Shown one piece after another: positions 41,836 through 50,380 of a stretch of DNA of 64,000 nt. Below the pieces are notes generated by a model. It was not told the DNA's origin. It saw only the letters and a list, made by a program, of their open reading frames with translations, and did no database searches. Source of the DNA: Streptomyces orinoci. Lineage in GTDB: Bacteria > Actinomycetota > Actinomycetes > Streptomycetales > Streptomycetaceae. Where the stretch lies: contig NZ_PHNC01000029.1 of NCBI RefSeq assembly GCF_003121295.1, forward strand, positions 1,240,001-1,304,000, in the 5' to 3' direction. Position 1 is the stretch's first letter, and each line of letters opens with the position of its first letter. A program made the position numbers and the translations under genes.

Positions 41836-42525
41836 ATGACCACCACGCCTCAGCCGGACGAGCAGACCCAGCACACCTTCCGCCGACTTCTGCGCACCCT
41901 GCGGGTCTGGGACACCGAGCTGCCCGCCTTCGACCCCGGCACCGCCCCGCCCACCCCGCTGCCGCTGTTCCAGCAGTGGCTCACCGAGGCGGCCGCGGCA
42001 GGCAGCCCGGAACCGCACACCATGGCCCTGGCCACCGCCGACGCCGAGGGGCGCCCTTCCGTGCGGACGGTGATGCTGCACGACGCCGACCAGCGCGGCT
42101 GGCACTTCGCCACCCACCGCACCAGCCGCAAGGGCCGGGAACTCCAGGCGCGCCCCCAGGCCGCCCTGGGCTTCTACTGGCCCGCGGTGGGCCGCCAGGT
42201 CCGGGTGGAGGGCCGGGTGACCCAGGCCGGCCCCGCCGAGAGCCGGGCCGACCTGGCCAAACGCTCGACCGGCGCCCTGGCCGCCGCCCTGGTCGGCCAC
42301 CAGAGCGAGGAGCTCTCGTCCCTGGCGGAACTGGAGCGCGCCTCGAGGGACGCCTGGGAACGGGCCGCCCGGGAACCCCAGACCCCGGTGGACAGCTGGC
42401 AGCTGTACACCCTGGACGCCGAGGAGGTGGAGTTCTTCCAGGGTGACGCCGGACGCCGGCACATCCGCCTGCGCTACCGGCGCTCCCAGGACGGCGCCTG
42501 GACCACCGGGCTGCTCTGGCCCTGA
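41836..42525 (+). CDS. Pyridoxamine 5'-phosphate oxidase-family protein
   Basis: This 229-residue PNPOx-fold FMN protein has the family segments HTMALATADAEGRPSVRTVMLHDAD, WHFATHRTSRKGRELQARPQAALGFYWPAVGRQVRVEGRV and the C-terminal dimerisation part VEFFQGDAGRRHIRLRYRR. It could be PdxH or a related flavin reductase; the altered C-terminus (usual PdxH ends RLAP) favours a relative. A start nine bases upstream is equally open. Its 3' end overlaps the convergent GNAT gene by 52 bp. Confidence 0.82.
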   Translation: MTTTPQPDEQTQHTFRRLLRTLRVWDTELPAFDPGTAPPTPLPLFQQWLTEAAAAGSPEPHTMALATADAEGRPSVRTVMLHDADQRGWHFATHRTSRKGRELQARPQAALGFYWPAVGRQVRVEGRVTQAGPAESRADLAKRSTGALAAALVGHQSEELSSLAELERASRDAWERAAREPQTPVDSWQLYTLDAEEVEFFQGDAGRRHIRLRYRRSQDGAWTTGLLWP

Positions 42526-43106
42526 TCCCCGGGCGCCGGATCCGTAGCCAGCCGGGCGTGCAGGTGCGCGTCCCACATCCGGCCGTCGCTGCCCGGCATC
42601 TCCCCGCGCATGGTGCCCTCCGCCAGGTACCCGCAGCGACCGGCCACCCGGCAGGACGCCTGGTTGGGCAGCACATGGCTCAGCTCGATCCGGTGCAGCC
42701 CCAGCGCCGGACCGAACCCCCACCGGGTGACCGCCTCCACGGCACCGGAGGCCCGGCCCCGTCCCCGGTACTCCGGCAACACCCAGTAGGAGATCCGGGC
42801 ACTGCGGTTGATCCAGCCGAAGTTGGCCAGCCGGACATCACCGACCACGACCTCCCGCCCCGCCTCGGTGACCACCACCGCGAAGGAGGCGACCCGGCCC
42901 TCCCGCCACCCCGCCATGCTCCGCAGCAGGTAGTCCCGGGCCCCCTCCTCGGTGGGCGGCGGAATGGTCACCGCGTTCCAGCGCCGGAAGTCCGGGTCGG
43001 ATATGCCCCGGAGCACCACCGCCAGGTCCGCCTCCTCCCAGGGGCGCAGCCGGAGATCGCCGTGTGCCGGCCGAAGCGGTCCGTCCCATGCCGTGGGTTG
43101 TGTCAT
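42474..43106 (-). CDS. RimJ/RimL-type GNAT acetyltransferase
   Basis: This 210-residue acetyltransferase has LRLRPWEEADLAVVLRGISDPDFRRW at the start, ISYWVLPEYRGRGRASGAVEAVTRWGF as the acetyl-CoA motif and HRIELSHVLPNQASCRVAGRCGYLAEGTMR at the end, the RimJ/RimL pattern. The ATG at 43106 gives the standard family N-terminus. It appears unrelated to the catabolic genes around it. Confidence 0.87.
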   Translation of the reverse strand: MTQPTAWDGPLRPAHGDLRLRPWEEADLAVVLRGISDPDFRRWNAVTIPPPTEEGARDYLLRSMAGWREGRVASFAVVVTEAGREVVVGDVRLANFGWINRSARISYWVLPEYRGRGRASGAVEAVTRWGFGPALGLHRIELSHVLPNQASCRVAGRCGYLAEGTMRGEMPGSDGRMWDAHLHARLATDPAPGDQGQSSPVVQAPSWERR

Positions 43107-43205
43107 AACCCCATTCAACAGGGCGCCGGCCACATCAACAGGACGGCATCCACAGGGCATCCACACGGCATTCCGCCGCGGCATCAACCCCGCACCACCG
43201 CGCCA

Positions 43206-43730
43206 TCAACGCGGCCGGAAGCACGGCACGATGGGCATCCCGGCCGCGTCCCCCGGGCCGTCGCTCCCAGGGACCGGCGCGAGCGGGGCGGGGCGGCCGT
43301 CCGGGCCTCCGGAGGCGTCCGGCAGTGCCCGGAACACCACCTCCAGCGGCATCCCCATGCGCAGGGCGTCCGGCTCGCAGTCCACCAACTCGGTGGCCAG
43401 CCGCGGCCCCTCGGCCAGATCCGCCATGGCGGCCACATAGGGCAGCCGGCCCCGGAACGGCGGCAGATCGTTCATATGCACCACGGACCAGGTGTAGAGC
43501 ACCGCATGGCCACTCGCCTCCTCCCAGATGACATCCTCGCTCCAGCAGTGCGGGCAGAACTCCCGCGGATAGTGGTGCGCCCTGCCGCAACCAGCCGCCC
43601 GGCAGCGCCGGATCAGCAGCCGGCCCCCGGCGGCCGCCTCCCAATAGGGCCGGGTGAACTCGTCGATCTCCGGCACATCGAACCGTCCGGTGGACGGGGA
43701 GAGCCCCAAGGCGCGCCTCCCTTCTCCCAC
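43206..43730 (-). CDS. DUF35 zinc-ribbon/OB-fold partner protein 2
   Basis: This 174-residue protein opens with PEIDEFTRPYWEAAAGGRLLIRRC. A zinc ribbon (CRAAGCGRAHHYPREFCPHC) and an OB-fold (GHAVLYTWSVVHMNDLPPFRGRLPYVAAMADL) follow. It is the likely partner of one of the Ltp proteins, most simply Ltp2, 1.5 kb away. The GTG start at 43730 is uncertain. Two operator palindromes lie between it and the divergent acyl-CoA synthetase. Confidence 0.85.
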   Translation of the reverse strand: MGEGRRALGLSPSTGRFDVPEIDEFTRPYWEAAAGGRLLIRRCRAAGCGRAHHYPREFCPHCWSEDVIWEEASGHAVLYTWSVVHMNDLPPFRGRLPYVAAMADLAEGPRLATELVDCEPDALRMGMPLEVVFRALPDASGGPDGRPAPLAPVPGSDGPGDAAGMPIVPCFRPR

Positions 43731-43785
43731 TTCGCCGCCGCGCGGCTTATCCGCTTCTCCTTGCTTTCTCCGGTACGACGCGTTC

Positions 43786-43824
43786 CTGACGATGAGTCAG
43801 CTCAGTACGCTGACTGTACGTCAG
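43786..43824. promoter_or_regulatory. Double regulon operator (DUF35-2/acyl-CoA synthetase)
   Basis: CTGACGATGAGTCAG (43786-43800) and CTGACTGTACGTCAG (43810-43824) each match 11 of 12 arm positions. Their centres are 24 bp apart, and they lie between divergent genes starting at 43730 and 43859. Confidence 0.7.
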
Positions 43825-43858
43825 CTCATCGGTCCTCGAGCAGGAGTGGGCGAGAACG

Positions 43859-46084
43859 ATGCTTGGATCGACTCATGGCACCCTCACCACCACCTCCCGA
43901 CCGGCCCGTGTGGTGGCCTGCGGCGAACGACCGGGCCTCACCGTGCACGGTGACGCCGCCACCACCGCCGACCTGGACGCCGGCGGCCGCCCCCTGACCT
44001 CCGCCGTCCCCGACCTCGACCGGTTCTTCCGCCCCCGAACCCTGGCCGTGATCGGCGCCTGTGACACCGAGGGCCGCCCCGGCACCGGCATCACCCGCCA
44101 ACTCATCGGCTGGGCCGCCCGCGTCGGCGCCCGCGTCCACCCCGTCACCCCCTCTCGTGACTCCGTCTTCGGCCTGCCCTGCCTCCCTTCCGTCCATGAC
44201 CTCCCCCCGGGCATCGACGTGGCCGCCCTGCTCATCGCCGACCCCCTGCCGGTGATCGAGGAACTCGGCGCGCGCAAGGCCCGGTTCGCTGTGATCTTCG
44301 CCTCCGGCTTCGCCGAGACCGGCCCCCAGGGTGCCCAGGCCCAGGAGCGGCTGGCCGCCGCCGCCCGGCGCACCGGGGTCCGTCTGCTCGGCCCCAACAC
44401 CAACCTCAACGCCTTCGAGACCTTCCGCGAAGACCTCGACGGACCGGCCATCGCACTGATCACCCAGTCAGGCCACCAGGGCCGCCCGCTGTTCGCCCTC
44501 CAGGAGCTGGGCATCCGGCTGTCCCACTGGGCGCCCACCGGCAATGAGGCGGACCTGGAGTGCGCCGACTTCCTCTCCTACTTCGCCACCCGCCCCGAAG
44601 TCGGCGCCATCGCCGCCTATTTGGAGGGCCTCAAGGACGGACGAGCCTTTCTGCTCGCCGCCGACCGCGCCGCCCGCCACCGAGTACCGGTGGTGGCGGT
44701 CAAGGTCGGCCGCACCCAGGCCGGCTCCCGCACCGCCGCCACCCACACCGGCAAACTCACCGGTGCCGACGCGGTGGTGGACGCGGCCATGCGCCAGTTC
44801 GGCGTGATCCGGGTGACCGGGCTGGACGAGCTTCAGGACACCGCCACCCTGCTCGCCCGTGCCCGGCCACCGCTGGCCACCGGCGTGGCCGCGTATTCGA
44901 TCTCCGGGGGCTCCGGGGCCCACTTCGCGGACCTGGCCACGGCGGCCGGTCTCCAACTGCCCACCCTCTGCCCCGAGAAGCAGCGGGAGCTGCACCAGTG
45001 GATCCCGGAACACCTCGGCGTCGCCAACCCGGTGGACAACGGCGGACATCCAGTGGGCGACTGGCGCGGCCGCCGGATCATCGACGCCCTGCTCGCCGAT
45101 CCCGCCGTCGGCGTGCTGGTCTGCCCCATCAGCGGCCCGTTCCCCCCACTGAGCGACAAGCTGGCCCAGGACCTGGTGGACGCGGCGGAGCAGACCGACA
45201 AACCGGTGTGTGTGGTGTGGGGCTCGCCGGTCGGCACCGAGGACGCCTACCGCCGCACCCTGCTGGGCTCCTCGCGTGTGATCACCTTCCGCAGCGTCGG
45301 CAACTGTGTGACCGCCCTGCGTGCTTACTTCCGCCACCACCGCTTTGTCGCCGACTACCGCTCGCCCTTCGAGAACGCCCCCCGCACTCCCTCCCCCGCG
45401 GCCGGCAAGGCACGCGCACTGCTGCGCCCGGGTGAGCAGCTCAGCGAGCACTCGGCCAAGCAACTGCTGCGCGCCTATGGCATACGCGTGCCAAGAGAAC
45501 AGCTGGTGACCAGCGCGGCCGCGGCCGTACGGGCGGCCGGGCAGGTGGGCTACCCGGTGGTCATGAAGGCCTCCGCGCCACAACTGGCCCACAAGACGGA
45601 ACTCGGGCTGGTGCGCATCGGACTGACCTCGGCCAGCCAGGTGCGTGACACCTACCGCGACCTCACCGAGATCGCTCGCGCCCAGGGCATCCCGCTGGAT
45701 GGAGTGCTGGTCTGCCAACTCATCGAGCGAGGAGTCGAGATGACCGTGGGCCTCTCCCAGGACAGCCTGTTCGGGCCCACCGTGACCGTCGGCCTGGGCG
45801 GGGTGTTCGTCGAGGTGCTGCGGGACACCACCGTATGCGTCCCGCCGTTCGGCGAGCGCCAGGTCAGGGACGCCCTGGGCGAGTTGCGCGGGAAGGCGCT
45901 GCTGGACGGGGCGCGGGGGGCTCCCCCGGCCGATGTGGACGCCCTGGTCGAGACGGTGCTGCGCATCCAGCGGATGGCTCTGGATCTGGATGACGCGCTG
46001 GCCGAACTGGACGTCAACCCCCTGGTCCTGCTGGAGCGCGGGCAGGGCGCGGTGGCTCTGGACGCCCTGGCCTACTGCCGCTGA
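43859..46084 (+). CDS. ADP-forming acyl-CoA synthetase (acetate-CoA ligase family)
   Basis: This 741-residue fused NDP-forming synthetase has an N-terminal CoA-binding domain (FFRPRTLAVIGACDTEGRPGTG), two succinyl-CoA ligase-like domains (ALITQSGHQGRPLFALQELG, VKVGRTQAGSRTAATHTG with the phosphohistidine region) and a C-terminal ATP-grasp (LLRAYGIRVPREQLV, GYPVVMKASAPQLAHKTELG). It would make or break an acyl-CoA with ATP/ADP. It heads an operon with an enoyl-CoA hydratase and a flavin reductase and has a double operator at its promoter. Confidence 0.88.
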   Translation: MLGSTHGTLTTTSRPARVVACGERPGLTVHGDAATTADLDAGGRPLTSAVPDLDRFFRPRTLAVIGACDTEGRPGTGITRQLIGWAARVGARVHPVTPSRDSVFGLPCLPSVHDLPPGIDVAALLIADPLPVIEELGARKARFAVIFASGFAETGPQGAQAQERLAAAARRTGVRLLGPNTNLNAFETFREDLDGPAIALITQSGHQGRPLFALQELGIRLSHWAPTGNEADLECADFLSYFATRPEVGAIAAYLEGLKDGRAFLLAADRAARHRVPVVAVKVGRTQAGSRTAATHTGKLTGADAVVDAAMRQFGVIRVTGLDELQDTATLLARARPPLATGVAAYSISGGSGAHFADLATAAGLQLPTLCPEKQRELHQWIPEHLGVANPVDNGGHPVGDWRGRRIIDALLADPAVGVLVCPISGPFPPLSDKLAQDLVDAAEQTDKPVCVVWGSPVGTEDAYRRTLLGSSRVITFRSVGNCVTALRAYFRHHRFVADYRSPFENAPRTPSPAAGKARALLRPGEQLSEHSAKQLLRAYGIRVPREQLVTSAAAAVRAAGQVGYPVVMKASAPQLAHKTELGLVRIGLTSASQVRDTYRDLTEIARAQGIPLDGVLVCQLIERGVEMTVGLSQDSLFGPTVTVGLGGVFVEVLRDTTVCVPPFGERQVRDALGELRGKALLDGARGAPPADVDALVETVLRIQRMALDLDDALAELDVNPLVLLERGQGAVALDALAYCR

Positions 46085-46154
46085 ACCACCCCGCCGGGGC
46101 GGCGGCGCACCATCCGCAACTGCTCGCCGGGGCAGCGCACCGCCCGCAGCCGCC

Positions 46155-46220
46155 CGCCACGGCGGAGGTCCGCCGTTCCGGATCCCCCGCCAGGGCGGAG
46201 GCCCGCCGTTCCCGATCGCC
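46155..46220. repeat. Two 33-bp hairpin-forming repeats between operon genes
   Basis: Two units starting at 46155 and 46188 differ at a few positions. Each contains a GGCGGA-GG-TCCGCC-type dyad followed by GTTCC and GATC. They lie in the 196-bp gap between the synthetase and the enoyl-CoA hydratase and resemble REP-like elements that could adjust mRNA stability. Confidence 0.65.
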
Positions 46221-46280
46221 AGCCATGCCCGTACCGCCCGGCCGGCCAAGGCCCGGGCCCATGACCCATGGAGCTCCGTC

Positions 46281-47138
46281 ATGACCCTCTCCCCCCAGAA
46301 CACATCCCCCGGTTACGGTGACTCCGCCGAACCCGGTGGAGCCGATGGGACATTGATAGAGCACACCACTGACAACGGGGTCTCCTGGATCACGCTCAAC
46401 CGTCCCCAAACGATCAACGCCATCACCCCTGACCAGCGTGAATGGCTGATCTCAAAATTTTTTCTGGCCTCTTCGGACCCGGCTGTCCGAGCCCTGGTGA
46501 TCACCGGTTCCGGCAAGGGCTTCTGCTCGGGAGCCGACCTCCGTGCGGCGGCCGGGCCGACGGCCGCCGAGCGGATTCCGGGCGATGTGGCCCGTACCCT
46601 CCGCCAAGGCGCCCAGCGGCTGATCGGTGCCGTACTGGACTGCGAGAAGCCGGTGATCGCCGCGGTCAACGGGATCGCCGCCGGCCTGGGTGCACACCTG
46701 GCACTGGCCTGCGACCTGGTGCTGGCCTCGGAACGGGCCACATTCCTGGAGGTGTTCGTACGGCGCGCACTGGTCCCCGACGCGGGCGGCGCCTATCTGC
46801 TGACCCGCCTGGTGGGTCCGCAACGGGCCAAGGAGCTGATGTTCTTCGGCGATCCGCTGACCGCCCCCGAGGCACACCATCTTGGCCTGGTGAACCGGGT
46901 TGTCCCGGAAGCGGAGTTGACGGCAACGGCGGAGCGATGGGCCGGACGACTGGCCGCCGGCCCCACCCGGGCGCTGGCGCTGACCAAGCAACTGGTGAAT
47001 TCCGCCGGGGAGTCGGACCGGGCCGCCGCCTTCGCCGCCGAGGCCTCCGCTCAGGAGATCAATATGAACACCGCCGACGCGGCCGAAGGCATCGCCGCCT
47101 TCCTGGAACACCGCGCTCCGCGCTACCGGGGCCGATGA
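46281..47138 (+). CDS. Enoyl-CoA hydratase/isomerase 2
   Basis: This 285-residue crotonase-fold protein has VSWITLNRPQTINAITPDQ, VRALVITGSGKGFCSGADLRAA, KPVIAAVNGIAAGLGAHLALACDLVLASERATF and VRRALVPDAGGAYLLTRLVG. The C-terminal LGLVNRVVPEAEL and AFLEHRAPRYRGR are typical of the PaaG/EchA group. It probably hydrates a 2-enoyl-CoA in the pathway. It follows the synthetase after the 33-bp repeats. Confidence 0.9.
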   Translation: MTLSPQNTSPGYGDSAEPGGADGTLIEHTTDNGVSWITLNRPQTINAITPDQREWLISKFFLASSDPAVRALVITGSGKGFCSGADLRAAAGPTAAERIPGDVARTLRQGAQRLIGAVLDCEKPVIAAVNGIAAGLGAHLALACDLVLASERATFLEVFVRRALVPDAGGAYLLTRLVGPQRAKELMFFGDPLTAPEAHHLGLVNRVVPEAELTATAERWAGRLAAGPTRALALTKQLVNSAGESDRAAAFAAEASAQEINMNTADAAEGIAAFLEHRAPRYRGR

Positions 47139-47214
47139 TGCGACCCCTATTGAACCCGGAGATCTCCCGGACCGCCTTCCCCACCCTTTGCCCGTCGGCT
47201 TCAATGGAGGAGTG

Positions 47215-47838
47215 ATGGGACACGCGGGCATGGCCACCGCCGCCCTGCGCCACCTGCGCGCTCAGGGGCCCTTGCCAAGCCCCCCGGAGGCGCCGCCTCG
47301 GATGCTGCGGGCGGTGCGCGCCGGTGAGCCGTTGCCGCCGCCACCGGAGGAATTCCGGCATGCGCTGGGCCACTTCGCCAGCGGCGTGACGGTGATCACC
47401 GCACCGGGCGGTGACGACGGCGAGCCGCCGGCCGGCTTCGCCTGTCAGTCCTTCGCCTCACTGTCTCTGGAACCGCCGCTGGTGGTCTTTATGGTGGGCC
47501 GGACGTCCACCACCTGGCCACGCATCGCCCGCGCCGGGGTGTTCTGCGTCAATATCCTGAGCGCTCAACAGGCTGAAATATGCCGCAACTTCGCGGTCAG
47601 CGGCTCCCGGGTGCGCGACAAGTTCTCCGGGGTGCCCTATGAACCGTCTCCGCTGACCGGCTCACCCCGCATTGGCGGTGTAGCCGCATGGGTCGATTGC
47701 ACCATCCATGCGGTTCACACCGGCGGTGACCACCTGATCGTGGTGGGCGGCGTGCTGGCGCTGGGGACGGACGAGACCGCCGCCGAAGCCGGGCCACTGC
47801 TGTTCCACCGGGGCGCCTTCGGCACCTTCGAGGGCTGA
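47215..47838 (+). CDS. Flavin reductase-like (HpaC-type) protein
   Basis: This 207-residue protein has the flavin reductase domain FRHALGHFASGVTVITAP, GFACQSFASLSLEPPLVVFMVG, FCVNILSAQQAEICRNFAVSG and HLIVVGGVLALG. Such enzymes supply FMNH2 to partner monooxygenases; the LLM protein at 19692-20813 is a candidate partner. A GGAGG lies four bases before the ATG at 47215. It is the last gene of the synthetase operon. Confidence 0.88.
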   Translation: MGHAGMATAALRHLRAQGPLPSPPEAPPRMLRAVRAGEPLPPPPEEFRHALGHFASGVTVITAPGGDDGEPPAGFACQSFASLSLEPPLVVFMVGRTSTTWPRIARAGVFCVNILSAQQAEICRNFAVSGSRVRDKFSGVPYEPSPLTGSPRIGGVAAWVDCTIHAVHTGGDHLIVVGGVLALGTDETAAEAGPLLFHRGAFGTFEG

Positions 47839-47857
47839 GGGATGCCGCCCAAAGGGC

Positions 47858-48967
47858 TCACTCGTTCTCGGGGTTGGCCTTGGTGCCGACCCTGGCCTTG
47901 CCAGCGCTCCTGCCCTTGACGAGCTTCTTCAGTTCATAACGCTTTCCGGAGCCAGGCTTGCCGACACCGTAGAAGATCCGGGGTTCCTTGGCGGTGCCGG
48001 CCACGCTCCAGTTGCGGTTGAAACCGCACTTGGCTATCTCCAGGTGCACTCCCTGGACCTGGCCGTTGTCCTTCATGGGCGACCAAGTGCCGGAGCCATT
48101 GCAGTCCTTGGCCTTGTCCTGGCCCGTTCCGTCCCACAGGTAGTTGTCGAGCCCATTGGCCACCGCGGTGCCGTTGTCGCTGAGTTCGACCCGGCCGCCG
48201 CGCCCGTCGTCCCAGACGCCGGCCAGATCCGACTTATGCAGTTTCGGCGGCTTGTACACGTCCACCAGACCGGTGCCGTACAGCACCGCGCCCAGCGCAC
48301 CGATGGCGACCCAGGCGATGGCGCCGTCCCGGGTCACTCTCCGGGCCATGCTGCCGGCCCGTCCGGTCCTGGCCCGGCGGTCGGCAAGGCGGGCCACGAA
48401 GGCCGCCGGCAGCAGCCCCACGGTCAGCGACGCCCACCAGACGAGGTAGGCCAGCGGGTGGGCGAGTGAGAGGCTGCCGAGCGCCGCCACCGCGCCGAAG
48501 GTGACCACTCCGGCCGCCGACACCGCAGCCACGGCGCCCAACGTCCATGGCCAGCGCGCGGGGCGTCCCGCGCGCCGTGCCGCACGGCGCGCGAGAGCCA
48601 GGGCGGGCATCACGGCGGCGGCGGTGACGAAACCGCTGAGCAGTACGGTCAGCAGCAGCGCGGCCAGCGATACGGCGGCGAGCAGGAGGATGCCGTGCGG
48701 CAGCCCGTCGTGCTCCCGGGAGAGCAGCACCAGCAGGCCGGTGGTCGCCGCGATGACGACCTCGGCGCTCAGCGTGGCCATCGAGGCGCAGAACGCGGCG
48801 CCGAAACCATCCGGCCCGGTCTCCTGCCGGGACGGGGTGCCGGTCTCCCCTGCCTGGTCGCCGGCCGGCTTGGCAGCCGGCTCCGCGTCCGCGTCTGGTC
48901 CCGCGGCCGCGGCCTTCGCCGTCGTCGCCTCGTCCGGTATCGCGTCCGGCTCGGCTTGCTGTGTCAT
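47858..48967 (-). CDS. Hypothetical membrane protein with extracytoplasmic domain
   Basis: This 369-residue protein has an Ala/Asp/Glu-rich N-terminus, then about five hydrophobic segments (STLSAEVVIAATTGLLVLL-like through ALGAVLYGTGLV), and a C-terminal domain (LAGVWDDGRGGRVELSDNGTAVANGL) that resembles lipocalin-like Streptomyces exoproteins. No enzymatic motif is seen. It is convergent with the flavin reductase and separates two parts of the cluster; no operator is found at its promoter. Confidence 0.7.
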   Translation of the reverse strand: MTQQAEPDAIPDEATTAKAAAAGPDADAEPAAKPAGDQAGETGTPSRQETGPDGFGAAFCASMATLSAEVVIAATTGLLVLLSREHDGLPHGILLLAAVSLAALLLTVLLSGFVTAAAVMPALALARRAARRAGRPARWPWTLGAVAAVSAAGVVTFGAVAALGSLSLAHPLAYLVWWASLTVGLLPAAFVARLADRRARTGRAGSMARRVTRDGAIAWVAIGALGAVLYGTGLVDVYKPPKLHKSDLAGVWDDGRGGRVELSDNGTAVANGLDNYLWDGTGQDKAKDCNGSGTWSPMKDNGQVQGVHLEIAKCGFNRNWSVAGTAKEPRIFYGVGKPGSGKRYELKKLVKGRSAGKARVGTKANPENE

Positions 48968-49185
48968 ATCGGCCCCTCTCTCCCTGAAAGATTCCCCCAG
49001 AGGCCGAGAGGTTGCGTGGCGAAGGGTTTCGAGACCCCGCTCACCCCACTGAATCCGCCGGCAGGGAGGTCCGGGCGCACCACCGCGTCATCACCGCGGC
49101 CCCTCGGAGGCCCCATTGTTACCGATTGATCCCTGATGGGCGTAGGCGGTGAGCGGAGCCGAACGGCTCCACAGCCGGGCCCGCC

Positions 49186-50250
49186 TCAGAAAGCGAGCAC
49201 ACAGCGGGCCACCCGGCCGCGCCGTAGGTCCTCCGCCGCTCGCGGGAAGTCCTCCAGGGGGTGGACGGCCGTCACCAGCTCATCCAGCAGCAGCCGCCCC
49301 TCCTGGTACAGCCGTGCGTAGAGGGCGGCGTCGTGCTGCGGACGGGAGGAGCCATAGCGGCACCCCAGCACCGCTTTGTCCAGATAGAGGGCGGAAATCG
49401 GAAGGGATACCTCCGCCCCATGGGGCGGGACACCGAGCAGCACCGCCTGACCGTGCCGGTCCAGCAGTTCCACGGCCTGCCGGACGAGCCGGGCCTCGCC
49501 CACGCACTCAAAGGCGTGATCCACACCGCTGGGCGCGATCTGCCGCACCGCCTGCGCCACTTCGGTTGTAGCGGCATCGATGAAGTGGGTGGCGCCGAAC
49601 CGCCGGGCCGTCTCCTCCTTCGCCGCCCTGGCATCCACCGCGATCACCGGAGACGCTCCGGCGAGCCTGGCCCCCTGCAGCACATTGAGTCCGACACCAC
49701 CGGCGCCGATCACCAGCACGGATTCGCCCTGACCGACCCGGGCCCGGTTGAGGACGGCCCCCACCCCGGTCAGGACGCCGCAGCCGATGAGGGACGCCGA
49801 GGTCAGCGGCACCTCGGCGGGTATCCGGACCGCCTGTACGGCCTTGACGACCGTGCGCTCCGCGAAGGCCGAGGTGGCCGCGAACTGGAACAACGGCTCT
49901 CCCTGCCGGGAGAAGGGCTGCCCGGGCCGGCCAATGGAGCGCCGGCACATGGTGGGCCGCCCCCGGTCACAGTCGGCACAGGCGCCACAGGCGGCCAGGG
50001 TGGAGAGCACCACATGATCACCGGGCACCAGACCGGCGACACCCGCACCGACTTCGGTGACCAGCCCCGCGCCCTCATGCCCCAGGACGACCGGAGCAGG
50101 GTGAGGAATGGTGCGGTCGATGACGGAGAGGTCGCTGTGACAGAGGCCGGCCGCCGCCAGGGAGACCTGGACCTCGTCCGGCCCGGGCGCACGGACCTGG
50201 AGATCGTCCACGACCAGGGGCCGCTCACCGTCGAAGATCACGCCTCTCAT
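49186..50250 (-). CDS. Zinc-dependent alcohol dehydrogenase
   Basis: This 354-residue MDR-type dehydrogenase has catalytic zinc residues in GLCHSDLSVI and GHEGAGLVTEVG, a structural zinc loop CGACADCDRGRPTMC, and the NAD-binding motif VLVIGAGGVGLNVLQGA. The CxxD-xS and class III-like features suggest oxidation of a primary alcohol or aldehyde. The ATG at 50250 follows GAGGAAG; the longer open frame upstream to 50676 lacks family similarity. It is the last gene of the 53967-49186 operon. Confidence 0.88.
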   Translation of the reverse strand: MRGVIFDGERPLVVDDLQVRAPGPDEVQVSLAAAGLCHSDLSVIDRTIPHPAPVVLGHEGAGLVTEVGAGVAGLVPGDHVVLSTLAACGACADCDRGRPTMCRRSIGRPGQPFSRQGEPLFQFAATSAFAERTVVKAVQAVRIPAEVPLTSASLIGCGVLTGVGAVLNRARVGQGESVLVIGAGGVGLNVLQGARLAGASPVIAVDARAAKEETARRFGATHFIDAATTEVAQAVRQIAPSGVDHAFECVGEARLVRQAVELLDRHGQAVLLGVPPHGAEVSLPISALYLDKAVLGCRYGSSRPQHDAALYARLYQEGRLLLDELVTAVHPLEDFPRAAEDLRRGRVARCVLAF

Positions 50251-50290
50251 GACCACTTCTTCCTCTGGTATCCGGTTGGCATCCGGCACT

Positions 50291-50368
50291 CCGGTATCCA
50301 GCCGTCCGGCGTCCGGCGGTGCGCCTTCCGGCGGCCCGGTATCCGGCCGTCCGGCATCCGGCCCGGCT
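50291..50368. repeat. Imperfect 45-bp repeat between ADH and ALDH genes
   Basis: CCGGTATCC-starting units at 50291 and 50336 repeat with small changes and contain further CCGGCNTCCGG blocks. They fill the 130-bp gap between the two dehydrogenase genes. No gene or clear terminator was seen in the gap. Confidence 0.5.
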
Positions 50369-50380
50369 TGCGCTCCGCCC

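Noticed and set aside
46155..46220. Short CRISPR-like array
   Set aside because: Only two units, no spacers of uniform unrelated sequence, and no cas genes.
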